64,000 bases of DNA from Chelatococcus sp. HY11 (GCF_018398335.1 NZ_JAHBRX010000002.1:124001-188000), one strand, 5' to 3'; shown: positions 34,533-44,380, numbered from the stretch's first letter. Numbers and translations: made by a program. The notes: generated from the sequence alone by a model not told the origin.

Positions 34533-35164
34533 CGAAGCATCCCCATGAGATAGACAAAGGTGAAGACACCGATCCAGATCACATCCAGGAAGTGCCAGAA
34601 CATGCTGAGGCACATCAGGCGGCGCCGATTGGCGACAATCAGGCCATGCTTGTGAACCTGGACCATCAAGGTGACGAGCCAGATCGTGCCGAATGTCACA
34701 TGAAGTCCGTGCGTGCCGACGAGCGCGAAGAACGATGACAGGAATGCGCTGCGCTGCGGGGTTGCGCCCACATGGAACATATGAGCGAACTCGTAGAGTT
34801 CGATCGAGAGGAAGGCGAGGCCGAACACGCCTGTGACCGCAAGCCAGGCCTGCGTGGCGGCAACGCGCCCCTGCGCCATCGTCAGCATGGCGAAGCCGTA
34901 TGTGATCGATGACAACAAGAGCATCGACGTATTGAGCGCGACAAGGCGAAGATCGAAGAGATCCTTCGGACCCGGCCCCGCAGCGAGGTTGCCGCCGAGC
35001 ACGCCGAAAGTCGCGAACAGGACCGCAAAGATGAGGCAGTCGCTCATCAGGTAGATCCAGAAGCCGAGCAGGGTGCTCGACCCCTCCTCATGGTTGTGAT
35101 CCTCCACGAGGTAAAAGGTTGTGGCGCCTTGCTCGGCCTTCGCGGTGCTGAGTACTGCTGTCAT
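34529..35164 (-). CDS. cyoC: Cytochrome o ubiquinol oxidase subunit III
   Basis: Five-helix membrane subunit of 211 aa, homologous to cytochrome c oxidase subunit III. Typical segments are LLGFWIYLMSDCLIFAVLFATF, a helix with FLSIELYEF and GTHGLHVTFGTIWL; the last helix is FLDVIWIGVFTFVYLMGML. It starts 3 bp after the cyoB stop and overlaps cyoD. Confidence 0.96.
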   Translation of the reverse strand: MTAVLSTAKAEQGATTFYLVEDHNHEEGSSTLLGFWIYLMSDCLIFAVLFATFGVLGGNLAAGPGPKDLFDLRLVALNTSMLLLSSITYGFAMLTMAQGRVAATQAWLAVTGVFGLAFLSIELYEFAHMFHVGATPQRSAFLSSFFALVGTHGLHVTFGTIWLVTLMVQVHKHGLIVANRRRLMCLSMFWHFLDVIWIGVFTFVYLMGMLR

Positions 35165-35167
35165 GAC

Positions 35168-37171
35168 CTACACCTGCGCGGAGAGAGTGCGCGTCCGCGC
35201 AGCTTCGGTGTGCGCAACCTCGTCGGCAGGAATGTAGAAATCGCGCTTGTAGTTGAAGGTATGGCCGATGGCCGTTGCGATGAGGCCGACGAAGCTCAGC
35301 GCCGCGAGCCACCACACATACCAGATGAGCGCGACGGCGAGGACGACGCTGAACCCCGCGAGAAACACGCCAGCCGGCGTGTTTCTCGGCATATGAATGG
35401 GCCTGAAACCTTCCAGGGGCCGCTCATAACCACGTGTCTTCATGTCCCACCAGGCATCACCGTCGTGCACGACGGGCGTGAAGGCGAAGTTGTAGTCCGG
35501 CGGCGGCGATGACGTGGCCCACTCGAGGGTCCGGCCGTGCCAGGGGTCGCCGGTCGTGTCGCGCAGCTGGTCTCGCCTCATGATGCTGACGGCGATCTGC
35601 ATGAGAAACGAAAGGATGCCGCACAGGATCAGGAAAGCGCCGAAGCCCGCGATCACGAACCAGATCTGCAGCGAGGGATCGTCGAACACCCTGAGCCGCC
35701 GCGTGACACCCATCAAGCCAAGTACATAGAGCGGCATGAAGGCAAAGAAGAAGCCGGTGACCCAGAACCAGAACGACATCTTGCCCCAGAACGGATCCAG
35801 CCTGAACCCGAATGCCTTCGGGAACCAGAAGGTCATGCCGGCGAAGAGGCCGAACAGCACGCCGCCGATGATGACGTTGTGGAAATGCGCGACGAGGAAC
35901 AGGCTGTTGTGGAGCACGAAGTCGGCGGGTGGAACCGCGAGGAGCACGCCCGTCATGCCACCGATGACGAAGATCAGCATGAAGCCGATGGTCCACATCA
36001 TCGGCAGCTCAAACCGGATGCGACCCCGATACATCGTGAACAGCCAGTTGAAGATCTTGGCGCCCGTCGGGATCGAAATGATCATCGTCGTTATGCCAAA
36101 GAACGAGTTCACGCTGGCGCCCGACCCCATGGTGAAAAAGTGGTGCAACCACACGAGGTAGGACAGAATGGTGATGCACACGGTCGCGTAGACCATAGAC
36201 GTGTACCCGAACAGCCTCTTGCCGGAGAAAGTCGAGGCGACTTCGGAGAAGATGCCGAACGCCGGCAGGATCAGAATATAGACTTCCGGATGCCCCCAGA
36301 TCCAGATGAGGTTGACGTACATCATCGGGTTGCCGCCAAAGTCATTCGTGAAGAAGTTGGTCCCCACGTAACGATCGAGCGACAGGAGCACGAGAACGGC
36401 GGTCAGCACCGGGAAGGACGCGACGATCAGCACGTTGGTGCAGAGCGAGGTCCACGTGAAGATCGGCATTTTCATCATGGTCATGCCGGGGCAGCGCATC
36501 TTGACGATCGTGCAGATCAGGTTGATGCCCGATAAAGTCGTTCCCACGCCCGCGACCTGCAGCGCCCATATGTAATAGTCCACGCCGACATCCGGACTGT
36601 ATTGGATGCCTGACAAAGGCGGATAAGCCAGCCAGCCTGTCTTGGCGAACTCGCCGATAAACAGCGACATCATTACGATGACCGCGCCGCCTGCCGTCAT
36701 CCAGAAGCTGAAGTTGTTGAGGAACGGGAACGAAACGTCGCGCGCGCCGATCTGTAGAGGCACGACATAGTTCATCAATCCGGTGACCAGCGGCATCGCC
36801 ACGAAAAAGATCATGATCACGCCGTGGGCCGTGAAGATCTGGTCGTAATGATGGGCGTTGAGATAGCCTTCGCTGCCATTGAAGGCCATTGCCTGTTGCA
36901 GACGCATCATGATGGCGTCGGAAAAGCCGCGCAGCAGCATGACGATGCCGAGGATCATATACATGATCCCTATGCGCTTGTGGTCCACGGTGGTGAACCA
37001 TTCGCGCCAAAGGTAGCCCCACAGGCGAAAATAGGTGATCGCGCCGAGAAGACAGGCTCCCAGGAAGGCGACGACCATGAAGGTCACGACGACGATTGGC
37101 TCATTCAGCGGCAGCGAGGCGAGGCTGAAACGTCCAAGAAGAAAGCTGTGGTTCGCAGTAGGATCAGTCAT
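35168..37171 (-). CDS. cyoB: Cytochrome o ubiquinol oxidase subunit I
   Basis: Catalytic subunit (667 aa) of the haem-copper quinol oxidase that reduces oxygen to water and pumps protons. Ligands are visible: haem b His in [10 protein letters not shown], the His-Tyr cross-link in [14 protein letters not shown], CuB pair in [11 protein letters not shown]-channel lysine in [12 protein letters not shown], and both haem axial His in [11 protein letters not shown]. The N-terminal helix and long C-terminal extension ([35 protein letters not shown]) are those of quinol, not cytochrome c, oxidases. Second gene of the minus-strand cyo operon, 14 bp after cyoA. Confidence 0.97.
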   Translation of the reverse strand: MTDPTANHSFLLGRFSLASLPLNEPIVVVTFMVVAFLGACLLGAITYFRLWGYLWREWFTTVDHKRIGIMYMILGIVMLLRGFSDAIMMRLQQAMAFNGSEGYLNAHHYDQIFTAHGVIMIFFVAMPLVTGLMNYVVPLQIGARDVSFPFLNNFSFWMTAGGAVIVMMSLFIGEFAKTGWLAYPPLSGIQYSPDVGVDYYIWALQVAGVGTTLSGINLICTIVKMRCPGMTMMKMPIFTWTSLCTNVLIVASFPVLTAVLVLLSLDRYVGTNFFTNDFGGNPMMYVNLIWIWGHPEVYILILPAFGIFSEVASTFSGKRLFGYTSMVYATVCITILSYLVWLHHFFTMGSGASVNSFFGITTMIISIPTGAKIFNWLFTMYRGRIRFELPMMWTIGFMLIFVIGGMTGVLLAVPPADFVLHNSLFLVAHFHNVIIGGVLFGLFAGMTFWFPKAFGFRLDPFWGKMSFWFWVTGFFFAFMPLYVLGLMGVTRRLRVFDDPSLQIWFVIAGFGAFLILCGILSFLMQIAVSIMRRDQLRDTTGDPWHGRTLEWATSSPPPDYNFAFTPVVHDGDAWWDMKTRGYERPLEGFRPIHMPRNTPAGVFLAGFSVVLAVALIWYVWWLAALSFVGLIATAIGHTFNYKRDFYIPADEVAHTEAARTRTLSAQV

Positions 37172-37185
37172 ATCAATCGAGCCGA

Positions 37186-38379
37186 TCAGGATCTTTGCGA
37201 CTGGCGCATGTCGAGAAGCCAGGAGGCGCGCGGCGACGGCGCGGGCGTGAACGAAGGACGGGGCAGGCCGGCGCCGACGATGGGCGACCCCTTGATGGGC
37301 AGTGGCTTGACGGCGCCCTGATTGAGCGCGGCGTTCGCCTCCTCGACGGAGCAGATGCTGACGAGATAGGTCGGCGTCGGGCCGAAGACCGCACCGCGCC
37401 TGGCTGTTTTGTCATAGTGCAAGCGCATCAAATCGACGCCGGCAAGTCCGAGGCCGCCCTGTGCGTCAATGGCCATCATCTCATGGGCGCACATTTTGCC
37501 CGGTTCGACGCAGCGGTTGACAATGGCGGCGAAGAGCTGCGGATCGACCGCGCCGTACCGGCGAACCGGGACGTTCTCACTGGGCTTCTCAAGATCGAGA
37601 TACTCCTGCCGACCGAGGTTCTCGCTCGAAGCCCTGGTCTGCGCGATCCAGGCCTCGAAGTCGGCATCGGACAGCCCGCGGAACGTGAAGCGCATGCCCG
37701 AGAAGCCCGCGCCGCTGTAATTGGCGGAGAACCCCTGATAGGCGCCATCCTTGTTGATCACGGCGTGGAGCCTAGTCTCCATGCCGGGCATCGCGTAGAT
37801 CATCCCTGCGAGCGCCGGCACGTAGAACGAGTTCATCACCGAGGATGAGGTGATCCGGAAGCTGATCGGGCGATTCACAGGCGCGGCGAATTCATTCACA
37901 AGCGCGATCTTTTGCTCGGGATAGATGAACAGCCACTTCCAATCCAGCGCCACGACCTCGACTTCGAGCGGCTTCACATCCCGGGCCACCGGCTCGCCAG
38001 GCGCGATACGATCGAGCGGGCGGTAAGGATCCAGCAAATGGGTCCCCATCCAGGTCAGGGCCCCGAGGCATATGATGATCAACAGCGGCGCCGCCCAGAT
38101 GACGAGCTCAAGCTGTGTGGAATGCGACCATTCCGGATCGTAGTCGGCTTCCTTGTTCGTATGCCGGTATCGCCATGCGAAGATGACAGTGAGCAGCATC
38201 ACCGGCACGATGATGAGCAGCATGAGGATCGTGGACGCTATAATGAGGTCACGCTGCTGCTCGGCAACGTCGCCAGCTGGCCTCATGACCACAAAGTTGC
38301 AGCCGGCGAGCACAAGCCCGAGCGGCAACAGGGCGAATAGGCGAAGTTTGCTCACAAGCTTACCCATAGCCAGATCCAT
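37186..38379 (-). CDS. cyoA: Cytochrome o ubiquinol oxidase subunit II
   Basis: Lipoprotein subunit with two membrane helices and a periplasmic cupredoxin domain. A lipobox, LVLAGC, follows the signal sequence, so Cys28 or so is lipidated. As in other quinol oxidases, the CuA ligand set is absent: the domain reads [27 protein letters not shown] rather than the copper motif. Start may be ATG 38379 or 38367 ([11 protein letters not shown]), the latter giving a compact signal peptide. First gene of cyoABCD-SURF1; a 9-bp-arm palindrome lies 40-60 bp upstream. Confidence 0.95.
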   Translation of the reverse strand: MDLAMGKLVSKLRLFALLPLGLVLAGCNFVVMRPAGDVAEQQRDLIIASTILMLLIIVPVMLLTVIFAWRYRHTNKEADYDPEWSHSTQLELVIWAAPLLIIICLGALTWMGTHLLDPYRPLDRIAPGEPVARDVKPLEVEVVALDWKWLFIYPEQKIALVNEFAAPVNRPISFRITSSSVMNSFYVPALAGMIYAMPGMETRLHAVINKDGAYQGFSANYSGAGFSGMRFTFRGLSDADFEAWIAQTRASSENLGRQEYLDLEKPSENVPVRRYGAVDPQLFAAIVNRCVEPGKMCAHEMMAIDAQGGLGLAGVDLMRLHYDKTARRGAVFGPTPTYLVSICSVEEANAALNQGAVKPLPIKGSPIVGAGLPRPSFTPAPSPRASWLLDMRQSQRS

Positions 38380-38418
38380 CAATGGCCGGCACCGCTAGCT
38401 GCGCTGCAGCAAAAGGGA

Positions 38419-38439
38419 CATTGGACAAAATGTCCAATG
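38419..38439. promoter_or_regulatory. Palindromic operator candidate between cyoA and MFS gene
   Basis: CATTGGACA (38419-38427) and TGTCCAATG (38431-38439) are perfect inverted arms around AAA. It lies 40 bp upstream of cyoA and about 70 bp upstream of the MFS start, well placed to control both divergent units. Confidence 0.6.
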
Positions 38440-38510
38440 CCCCGTCAGGCCGGCATGAGACACAAGGCGACTTCAGACTAGACTTGCGAACGCTATCAGA
38501 TAGCGGCAGG

Positions 38511-39869
38511 ATGCCAAGCGAGGAACGACATTTGGCTAGCGGTGCGAACAACATGGCGCCTGCGTCATCGACATTGGAGAGAGACGCGCGGCGGGTGCAT
38601 GCTCAACCCGACGGCGTGGTCAATCCCGGCGAAATCGCGATCGGCGTTGTCATCGGACGAACGTCTGAGTTCTTTGACTTCTTTGTCTATGCAATCGCGT
38701 CCGTCATCGTCTTTCCACGATTGGTATTTCCGTTCGTCGATCCCTTAACGGGGACGATTTACTCGTTCGCGATCTTCGCATTGGCGTTCGTTGCTCGACC
38801 GATAGGCACTGCGATATTCACCGCGATCGACCGTGCCTACGGAAAAAGCGCGAAAATGACGATCGCGCTGTTCCTTCTTGGATGCTCCACAGTCGCCATA
38901 GCGTTTCTTCCCAGTTATGACCGGGTCGGTATCGCGGTCGTCTGGGTGCTTGCCATATTGCGAATCGGCCAGGGCCTCGCCCTGGGCGGCGCCTGGGATG
39001 GGCTCGCTTCGCTTCTCGCGATGAATGCGCCGCAGGAGCGGCGCGGCTGGTATGCAATGCTTCCGCAACTTGGCGCGCCGCTCGGCCTGATCGTGGCGAG
39101 CATGTTGTTCGCCTTCTTCGTCGGCAATCTGTCGGCGGAGGATTTCTACAGCTGGGGATGGCGTTATCCCTTCTTCGTCGCCTTCGCGATCAATGTGGTC
39201 GCTTTGTTCGCACGCCTGCGCATCGTCGTGACGCCTGAGTATACGAAGCTGTTCGAGAGCCGCGCCCTCGAACCGTCGCCTGTGTTGGAAACGCTACGCA
39301 AGCAAGGTCACATCGTGGCCAGCGGGACCTTCGCCCCCCTCGCCAGCTTCGCGCTTTTCCACATGGTCACGGTCTTTCCTCTTTCGTGGATCTATCTGTT
39401 CACAAAGGAAAACCCGACTCGCTTCCTGATCATCGAGGCGATTGCCGCCATGTTCGGCATCGTCGCGATCCTGGCCTCGGGCGTTGTCGCCGACCGGGTC
39501 GGCCGTCGCGCCCTCTTGATGGGTTCGGCGATCGCGATCGCGGCGTTCAGTGGCTTCGCTCCCCAGTTGCTCGACGCGGGGGCGGTCGGCGAGACCGTCT
39601 TCATGATTCTCGGCTTCATCCTGCTCGGTCTGTCGTTTGGTCAGTCCTCCGGTTCGCTCGCTTCCAATTTCTCGACGGCCTACCGGTACACCGGCTCGGC
39701 GCTAACCTCGGATTTCGCTTGGTTGTTCGGCGCCGGGTTCGCCCCGCTTGTCGCCCTGCTGCTATCCAGCAATTTCGGCCTGCTGTCAGCCGGCGCCTAT
39801 CTGCTGTCTGGCGCGATCTGCACGATCCTGGCCATCAGGCTGAACTGGCAGTCAGAGGCGCATGAGTAG
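38511..39869 (+). CDS. MFS metabolite:H+ symporter-type transporter
   Basis: Twelve-helix major facilitator of about 450 aa. The conserved front VVNPGEIAIGVVIGRTSEFFDFFVYAIASVIVFP, the loop GRRGWYAMLPQLGAPLGLIVASMLF and the repeat DRVGRRALLMG place it with the metabolite:proton symporter group (related to ShiA/KgtP-like carriers). Carriers of this kind often stand divergently next to cyoABCD in Hyphomicrobiales, which suggests a linked respiratory role, but the substrate is unknown. The open frame reaches back to 38382; starts at 38511 or 38553 are more likely and none has a strong ribosome site. A strong terminator follows. Confidence 0.88.
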   Translation: MPSEERHLASGANNMAPASSTLERDARRVHAQPDGVVNPGEIAIGVVIGRTSEFFDFFVYAIASVIVFPRLVFPFVDPLTGTIYSFAIFALAFVARPIGTAIFTAIDRAYGKSAKMTIALFLLGCSTVAIAFLPSYDRVGIAVVWVLAILRIGQGLALGGAWDGLASLLAMNAPQERRGWYAMLPQLGAPLGLIVASMLFAFFVGNLSAEDFYSWGWRYPFFVAFAINVVALFARLRIVVTPEYTKLFESRALEPSPVLETLRKQGHIVASGTFAPLASFALFHMVTVFPLSWIYLFTKENPTRFLIIEAIAAMFGIVAILASGVVADRVGRRALLMGSAIAIAAFSGFAPQLLDAGAVGETVFMILGFILLGLSFGQSSGSLASNFSTAYRYTGSALTSDFAWLFGAGFAPLVALLLSSNFGLLSAGAYLLSGAICTILAIRLNWQSEAHE

Positions 39870-39925
39870 GGTGCAGGACTGAGCGCCGCGATCCAGACGA
39901 CGATCAGCCGTCTCGAAAAAGCGAT

Positions 39926-39957
39926 ACGCGGGCCCTGAGCGGCCCGCGTTTTCTTTT
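39926..39957 (+). terminator. Rho-independent terminator after MFS gene
   Basis: Nine-pair stem ACGCGGGCC (39926-39934) and GGCCCGCGT (39941-39949), loop CTGAGC, followed by TTTCTTTT. Located 57 bp past the MFS stop. Confidence 0.9.
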
Positions 39958-40163
39958 GGACGCCAATGCCAGCATCGGGCGCGCGACATCGCATCCGATC
40001 GCGAATATGGGTGGTTCTCGTAAGCCTTTCATCGTGCACATTCGCTCGCCATTCCGCGCCCCCTGCATGTCGCGCGGGGAGCCCCTTTTCGCACCCGCGA
40101 AGACCTTCCCGTCCACAGCTTGCTGCACTGCGTCTTGACAAGACGGACCCTTTGGCGGCTTTT
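39958..40163. other. Non-coding region upstream of LacI gene
   Basis: No gene supported in this 206-bp stretch between the MFS terminator and the LacI operator; short frames on both strands lack ribosome sites. It must hold the promoter of the LacI regulator. Confidence 0.5.
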
Positions 40164-40179
40164 TCCAAAACGTTTTGGA
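40164..40179. promoter_or_regulatory. LacI-family operator palindrome
   Basis: TCCAAAACGTTTTGGA is a perfect 16-bp palindrome with the central CG that LacI/GalR proteins insert their hinge helix into. It lies 50 bp upstream of the LacI gene and is thus the likely autoregulatory site; no second copy was found just before the ABC genes. Confidence 0.8.
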
Positions 40180-40228
40180 TTCCGTCGCGCATCCCAACTC
40201 CACGCGGAACGACGAGTGGAAGGAACGC

Positions 40229-41239
40229 ATGACCTCACTGCGCAAGCTCGCATCGCATCTCGGCTTGTCGATAACGACCGTATCGCGGGCGCTTGATGGC
40301 TATTCCGACGTCGCGGCGGCGACCCGCGAGCGGGTCGAGCGCGCGGCCAAGGAAATGGGCTATCGGCCCAACCCCGCCGCGCGGCGTCTGCGACGCGGCG
40401 TCGGTGAGACGGTTGCCTTTGTCCTGCCAACCGACCCTGGGCATTTCCACGAGCCCGTCTTCAGTGAGCTTCTTGTCACCGTCGGTGAGGAACTGGCGCG
40501 TCACGAGCATGATCTGATGCTCCTCGCGGCCCGGCCCGGCAAGGAGGAGATGGCGGTCTACCGCCGCCTCGTAGAGGGGCGTCGCGCCGATGCCTTCATC
40601 GTGGTGCGAACCCGTCATCAGGATGAACGCATCGCCTATCTGATGGAGAAGGACGTGCCTTTCGTGTGCCACGGGCGCACCGACACGACCGCGCCTTATG
40701 CCTTCGTCGACGGCGACGGTGAGGAGGGCTTCGCTAATCTCACCAAGCGCCTTATCTCGCGCGGGCATCGCCGCATCGCCTTTCTGTCAGCGCCGGCCCA
40801 TCTCACCTTCGCGGGCCTACGCTTCGCCGGTTGGCGCGGCGCCATGCAGGCGGCCGGTCTTCCCACCGACATGGCGGCGGAGGCGGAACCGACGGAGGAG
40901 GGCGGCTTTGCCCTGGCACATCGCCTCTTCGAGAGGGACGAGCGCCCGACAGCTCTCGTCTGCTCGACCGACCGGATGGCGATCGGCGCGATACGCGCCG
41001 CGGCGGATCGAGGCTTCACGGTAGGCTCGGATATCGCGATCACGGGCCACGACAATATCCCGGCCGCTTCCTACTGCCAGCCGTCCCTGACCACCATGGA
41101 ACTGCCGACACGGCTCATTGGGGCGCGTCTCGCCGACATGGTGCTCGCGCGGCTCGGTGGTACCGATGTCCGTGATCTCACGGAAATCCACGGTCTCATC
41201 CAGATGCCGCGCCGTTCCTCGGGCGAGGGAGCGGCCTAG
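40229..41239 (+). CDS. LacI/GalR-family transcriptional regulator
   Basis: A 336-aa repressor: helix-turn-helix TSLRKLASHLGLSITTVSRALDGYSDVAAATRERVERAAKEMGYRPNPAARRLRRG (residues 2-58) and a periplasmic-binding-protein-like effector domain to the end. Hinge residue region PNPAARRL is standard. The ATG at 40229 is chosen for its GGAAGGAACGC ribosome site; the frame extends 18 codons more. Directly upstream and in line with a sugar-type ABC importer and a GH63-type hydrolase, so it should repress them in absence of the imported glycoside. The palindrome at 40164 is its likely operator. Confidence 0.93.
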   Translation: MTSLRKLASHLGLSITTVSRALDGYSDVAAATRERVERAAKEMGYRPNPAARRLRRGVGETVAFVLPTDPGHFHEPVFSELLVTVGEELARHEHDLMLLAARPGKEEMAVYRRLVEGRRADAFIVVRTRHQDERIAYLMEKDVPFVCHGRTDTTAPYAFVDGDGEEGFANLTKRLISRGHRRIAFLSAPAHLTFAGLRFAGWRGAMQAAGLPTDMAAEAEPTEEGGFALAHRLFERDERPTALVCSTDRMAIGAIRAAADRGFTVGSDIAITGHDNIPAASYCQPSLTTMELPTRLIGARLADMVLARLGGTDVRDLTEIHGLIQMPRRSSGEGAA

Positions 41240-41306
41240 CGCGACCGCCCGCGCGACAATGGTAATAAGTCCGCTAGCCTTTGACGACAACCAGGAGGAG
41301 GAGCCC

Positions 41307-42635
41307 ATGACTTTGACAAGAGCCATTCATAAAGGGATTAGTCTGAGATCCACCGGTCTCATCGGCGCCGCGCTCATGACCGGCGCGCTGCTTGCCAATG
41401 CCGGTCCGGTCAGCGCCCAGCAGCAGGACATTCTTTTTCTGTCGACACAGCTGCGGCCCATCGAGGAAGCGCAGAAAGTGCGCAGCGTCATCCTCAAGGA
41501 CTTTCCCGGGAAAGTGACTTATCTCGTTGAGGAGCCTCCGGCTTTCGACGTGCGCATGAAGGCCGAGGGGCAGGCGGGCAAGCGCACGATCAGTGTCGCC
41601 GGCGCGCTGCACGGTGAGTTGCAACCGCTCGTCACATCGGGGGACCTGACCCCGATCGACGATATCGCGACGAAGCTGGCCGACCGTGGCATCCCGGCCA
41701 ACCTCATGGAACTCGGCAAGCTTGGCACGAGCAGCCAGATGTATATCCCGTGGATGCAGGCCACCTACATCATGGTCGCCAACAAGAAGGCCCTGCCGTA
41801 TCTGCCGGCGGGCGCCGATATCAACGCCTTGACCTATGACCAGCTCGAGGCTTGGGGCAAGGCGCTCACGGAGAAGACGGGCAAGCGCCTGATCGGCTTT
41901 CCTGCCGGCCCGAAGGGGCTGATGCCGCGCTTCTACCAGGGCTATCTCTACCCGTCCTTCACGGGCGGCGTGGTGACGCCCTTCCAATCGGCGGATGCGG
42001 AGGCGATGTGGGGCAAGTTCAAGGGCCTCTGGCAGTTCGTCAACCCGAACTCCACGAGCTATGACTTCATGCAGGAGCCGCTGCTCGCCGAGGAGGTGTG
42101 GGTTGCGTTCGACCACGTGGCCCGCGTCAAGGATGCGCTGACGCAGGCCCCTGAGGAGTTCGTGACCTTTCCCGCGCCCGCCGGCCCGAAGGGGCGCGGC
42201 TACATGCCGGTCATCGCTGGCCTCGCCGTTCCGAAGAATGCGCCGAACCCGACGGGCGCCGCCGAGCTGATCGCCTTCATCTCCAAGCCGGAGACGCAGG
42301 TGAAGACCGCCGCCGAAGTCGGCTTCTTCCCGGTCGTCAAGGCAACATTGCCGGCGGACCTTTCGCCCGGCATCAAGCTCATCGCTGAAGGTGTCGCCAA
42401 GACCCAGAATGCGAAAGATGCCTTGCCGGCCCTGCTCCCGGTCGGGCTTGGCGACAAGGGCGGCGAGTTCAACAAGGTCTATTCCGATACCTTCCAGCGC
42501 ATCGTCCTGCGCGGGGAGGATATCAAGACGGTGTTGGCCTCGCAGGCTGGCGTTCTCAAGGGCTTGATGGAGGCGACCAAGGCGCCGTGCTGGGCCCCCG
42601 ACGCGCCGAGCCAGGGAGCCTGTCCGGTCAAGTAA
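41307..42635 (+). CDS. ABC substrate-binding protein, sugar type (SBP family 1)
   Basis: Periplasmic receptor of 442 aa, Sec signal LIGAALMTGALLANAGPVSAQQQ. Mature protein begins DILFLSTQLRPIEEAQKVRSVILKDFPGKVTYL. A very strong AGGAGGAGGAG site precedes the ATG. The C-terminus carries a cysteine-containing tail (PCWAPDAPSQGACPVK), likely a disulfide in the periplasm. Starts the transport genes of the LacI-controlled cluster; a perfect stem-loop follows the stop, which may favour higher receptor expression. Ligand inferred, from the hydrolase downstream, to be a small glycoside such as a glycosyl-glycerate. Confidence 0.9.
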   Translation: MTLTRAIHKGISLRSTGLIGAALMTGALLANAGPVSAQQQDILFLSTQLRPIEEAQKVRSVILKDFPGKVTYLVEEPPAFDVRMKAEGQAGKRTISVAGALHGELQPLVTSGDLTPIDDIATKLADRGIPANLMELGKLGTSSQMYIPWMQATYIMVANKKALPYLPAGADINALTYDQLEAWGKALTEKTGKRLIGFPAGPKGLMPRFYQGYLYPSFTGGVVTPFQSADAEAMWGKFKGLWQFVNPNSTSYDFMQEPLLAEEVWVAFDHVARVKDALTQAPEEFVTFPAPAGPKGRGYMPVIAGLAVPKNAPNPTGAAELIAFISKPETQVKTAAEVGFFPVVKATLPADLSPGIKLIAEGVAKTQNAKDALPALLPVGLGDKGGEFNKVYSDTFQRIVLRGEDIKTVLASQAGVLKGLMEATKAPCWAPDAPSQGACPVK

Positions 42636-42648
42636 TCGGGCAAGACAA

Positions 42649-42678
42649 TCCGGGCGGCCTGCCTTTTCGCCGCCCGGA
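42649..42678 (+). other. Intercistronic stem-loop after binding-protein gene
   Basis: Arms TCCGGGCGG (42649-42657) and CCGCCCGGA (42670-42678) pair perfectly with a 12-nt loop and no T-tract. Such hairpins between receptor and permease genes often protect the receptor mRNA; partial termination is also possible. Confidence 0.65.
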
Positions 42679-42722
42679 CGATCGATCGTGACCGCGAGGT
42701 CAATCGCAATCGAGCCTGAGAG

Positions 42723-43577
42723 ATGATGACGCTGCGATCCCGGCTTTTGCCCTATCTGCTGCTCGCCCCCTCGGTCGCTTTCCTGGCGGCGCTGTTCCTC
42801 GTGCCGCTGGTACAGACCATCTCGCTATCCTTCATGGAAGACGGGACGCCGTCGCTCGCGAACTACAGCCGGATGGTGTCCGACATCAATTTCGGCCCGG
42901 CGGTCCGTAACACCTTCCTGCTGGTCCTGACGGTGGTGCCGATCCAGATCGTCATGGCGCTCGCCATGGCGATGATGCTGCAAAAGCTGCCGCGCGGCCG
43001 CGATGTCGCTTTGTGGATCTGGACGATCCCGCTGGGAATTTCCGATCTCGCAGCCGGCCTCGTCTGGCTCGCCATCCTGCAGGACAGGGGATATCTCAAC
43101 AGCGCGCTCTATGGCCTTGGCCTCATCGACGGTCCGACGGCCTGGCTGACCTACGAGACCCCGGTCGCCTTGTTTCTCGGTGTGGTCGTCGCCGAAGTCT
43201 GGCGCGCAACCGCCATCGTGCTCGTCATCCTGGTCGCCGGCCTGCAGCTTATCCCCAAGGAATACAAGGAGGCCGCCGAGGTCTTCGGGGCGCGACCCTG
43301 GACGATCTTCACGCGGATCACATTGCCGCTGCTCAAGCCCAGCCTGCAGACGGCCCTGATCCTGCGCACGGTGCTGGCCTTCGAGGTCTTCGCGGTGGTC
43401 TACGCCATCGGCGGCACCAATTTTCCCGTGTTGGTCGGCGAGGCCTACAACTGGCAGCGCAACTACCAGAATACGGGTGTGGCCGCGGCCTATGCCATGC
43501 TGATCGTGGTCATCTCGCTCGCCGCGACGGTCGTCTTCCTGTGGGCGCTCAGGACCAAGCCGGAGCAACAGCCATGA
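42723..43577 (+). CDS. ABC transporter permease, MalF-like
   Basis: Permease of 284 aa (283 from the second Met), about six helices beginning LLPYLLLAPSVAFLAALFLVPLVQTISLSFM. The docking loop is KEAAEVFGARPWTIFTRITLPLLKPS (about residues 180-205). Its stop overlaps the start of the second permease (ATGA at 43574-43577). Works with the receptor at 41307 and the ATPase at 44474. Confidence 0.93.
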   Translation: MMTLRSRLLPYLLLAPSVAFLAALFLVPLVQTISLSFMEDGTPSLANYSRMVSDINFGPAVRNTFLLVLTVVPIQIVMALAMAMMLQKLPRGRDVALWIWTIPLGISDLAAGLVWLAILQDRGYLNSALYGLGLIDGPTAWLTYETPVALFLGVVVAEVWRATAIVLVILVAGLQLIPKEYKEAAEVFGARPWTIFTRITLPLLKPSLQTALILRTVLAFEVFAVVYAIGGTNFPVLVGEAYNWQRNYQNTGVAAAYAMLIVVISLAATVVFLWALRTKPEQQP

Positions 43578-44380
43578 TCGCCCTACGCCGCACGGTCTAT
43601 ATCGCCGGCATTGTTGCCCTGTGCGCCTGGGTGCTCGTGCCGATCTATTTCATCGCGCTTGGCGCCTTCGGTGGTCGCATCGGCGTGTTCCGCTGGCCGA
43701 AGTCGATCTGGCCGGGGGATACTTCGCTCGCCGCGATGCAGCTCTTCCTACAGGTGGAGGGCGTTGGCCAGGCGATGGTCAACAGCGTCATCGCCGCGGC
43801 GATCACCATGGCGTTGTCCATCGCCCTCGGCGCTCCCGCCGGTTACGCGTTGGCGCGCTTCACCTTTCCTGGCCAGAACGCCTATCGCCTCCTGATCTTG
43901 CTGACGCGCGCCTTTCCGCTTGCGATCCTGGCGCTGCCGCTGACCGTCGCCTTCATCCGCATCGGGCTTTATGACACGGCCTTCGGTGTCGCCCTGATCC
44001 ATACGGCGCTGGCCTTGCCCTTCGCGGCTCTCGTCTCGGCCAGCCTTTTCCAGGCAATTCCTCGCGAACTGGAGGAGGCCGCCTGGGTGTTCGGCTGCAC
44101 CCGGTTGCAGGCCTTCATGAAGGTCGTGCTGCCGCTCGCGCTTCCCGGCATCGCGGCCACCGCGATCTTCGCTTTCGTCATTTCTTGGAACGAGGTCTTC
44201 GCCGCCTCGGTGCTGACCGTCCGCAACCGCACCCTGACCGCTTATCTCCTCACCGTGCTTGCGGAATCGCCGCTGCATTTCCGCTTCGCAGGCGGTTTCC
44301 TTCTCATCGTGCCGTCCATCGTCTTCATTTTCGCGGTGAGGAAATATCTCTTCGCGATGTGGGGCATCGCCAACCGCTGA
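43574..44380 (+). CDS. ABC transporter permease, MalG-like
   Basis: Second permease, 268 aa, starting at the ATG that overlaps the upstream stop; the long upstream frame is a shadow. Docking loop EEAAWVFGCTRLQAFMKVVLPLALPG; the segment IFAFVISWNEVFAASVLTVRN is typical of MalG-like subunits. The C-terminal RKYLFAMWGIANR ends in the family's usual charged tail. A 93-bp gap to the ATPase gene shows no clear signal. Confidence 0.93.
   Translation: MIALRRTVYIAGIVALCAWVLVPIYFIALGAFGGRIGVFRWPKSIWPGDTSLAAMQLFLQVEGVGQAMVNSVIAAAITMALSIALGAPAGYALARFTFPGQNAYRLLILLTRAFPLAILALPLTVAFIRIGLYDTAFGVALIHTALALPFAALVSASLFQAIPRELEEAAWVFGCTRLQAFMKVVLPLALPGIAATAIFAFVISWNEVFAASVLTVRNRTLTAYLLTVLAESPLHFRFAGGFLLIVPSIVFIFAVRKYLFAMWGIANR

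Noticed and set aside
43013-43573. Long upstream extension of the second permease frame
   Set aside because: The permease family start and the ATGA overlap fix the start at 43574; the extension is an out-of-frame reading of the first permease.
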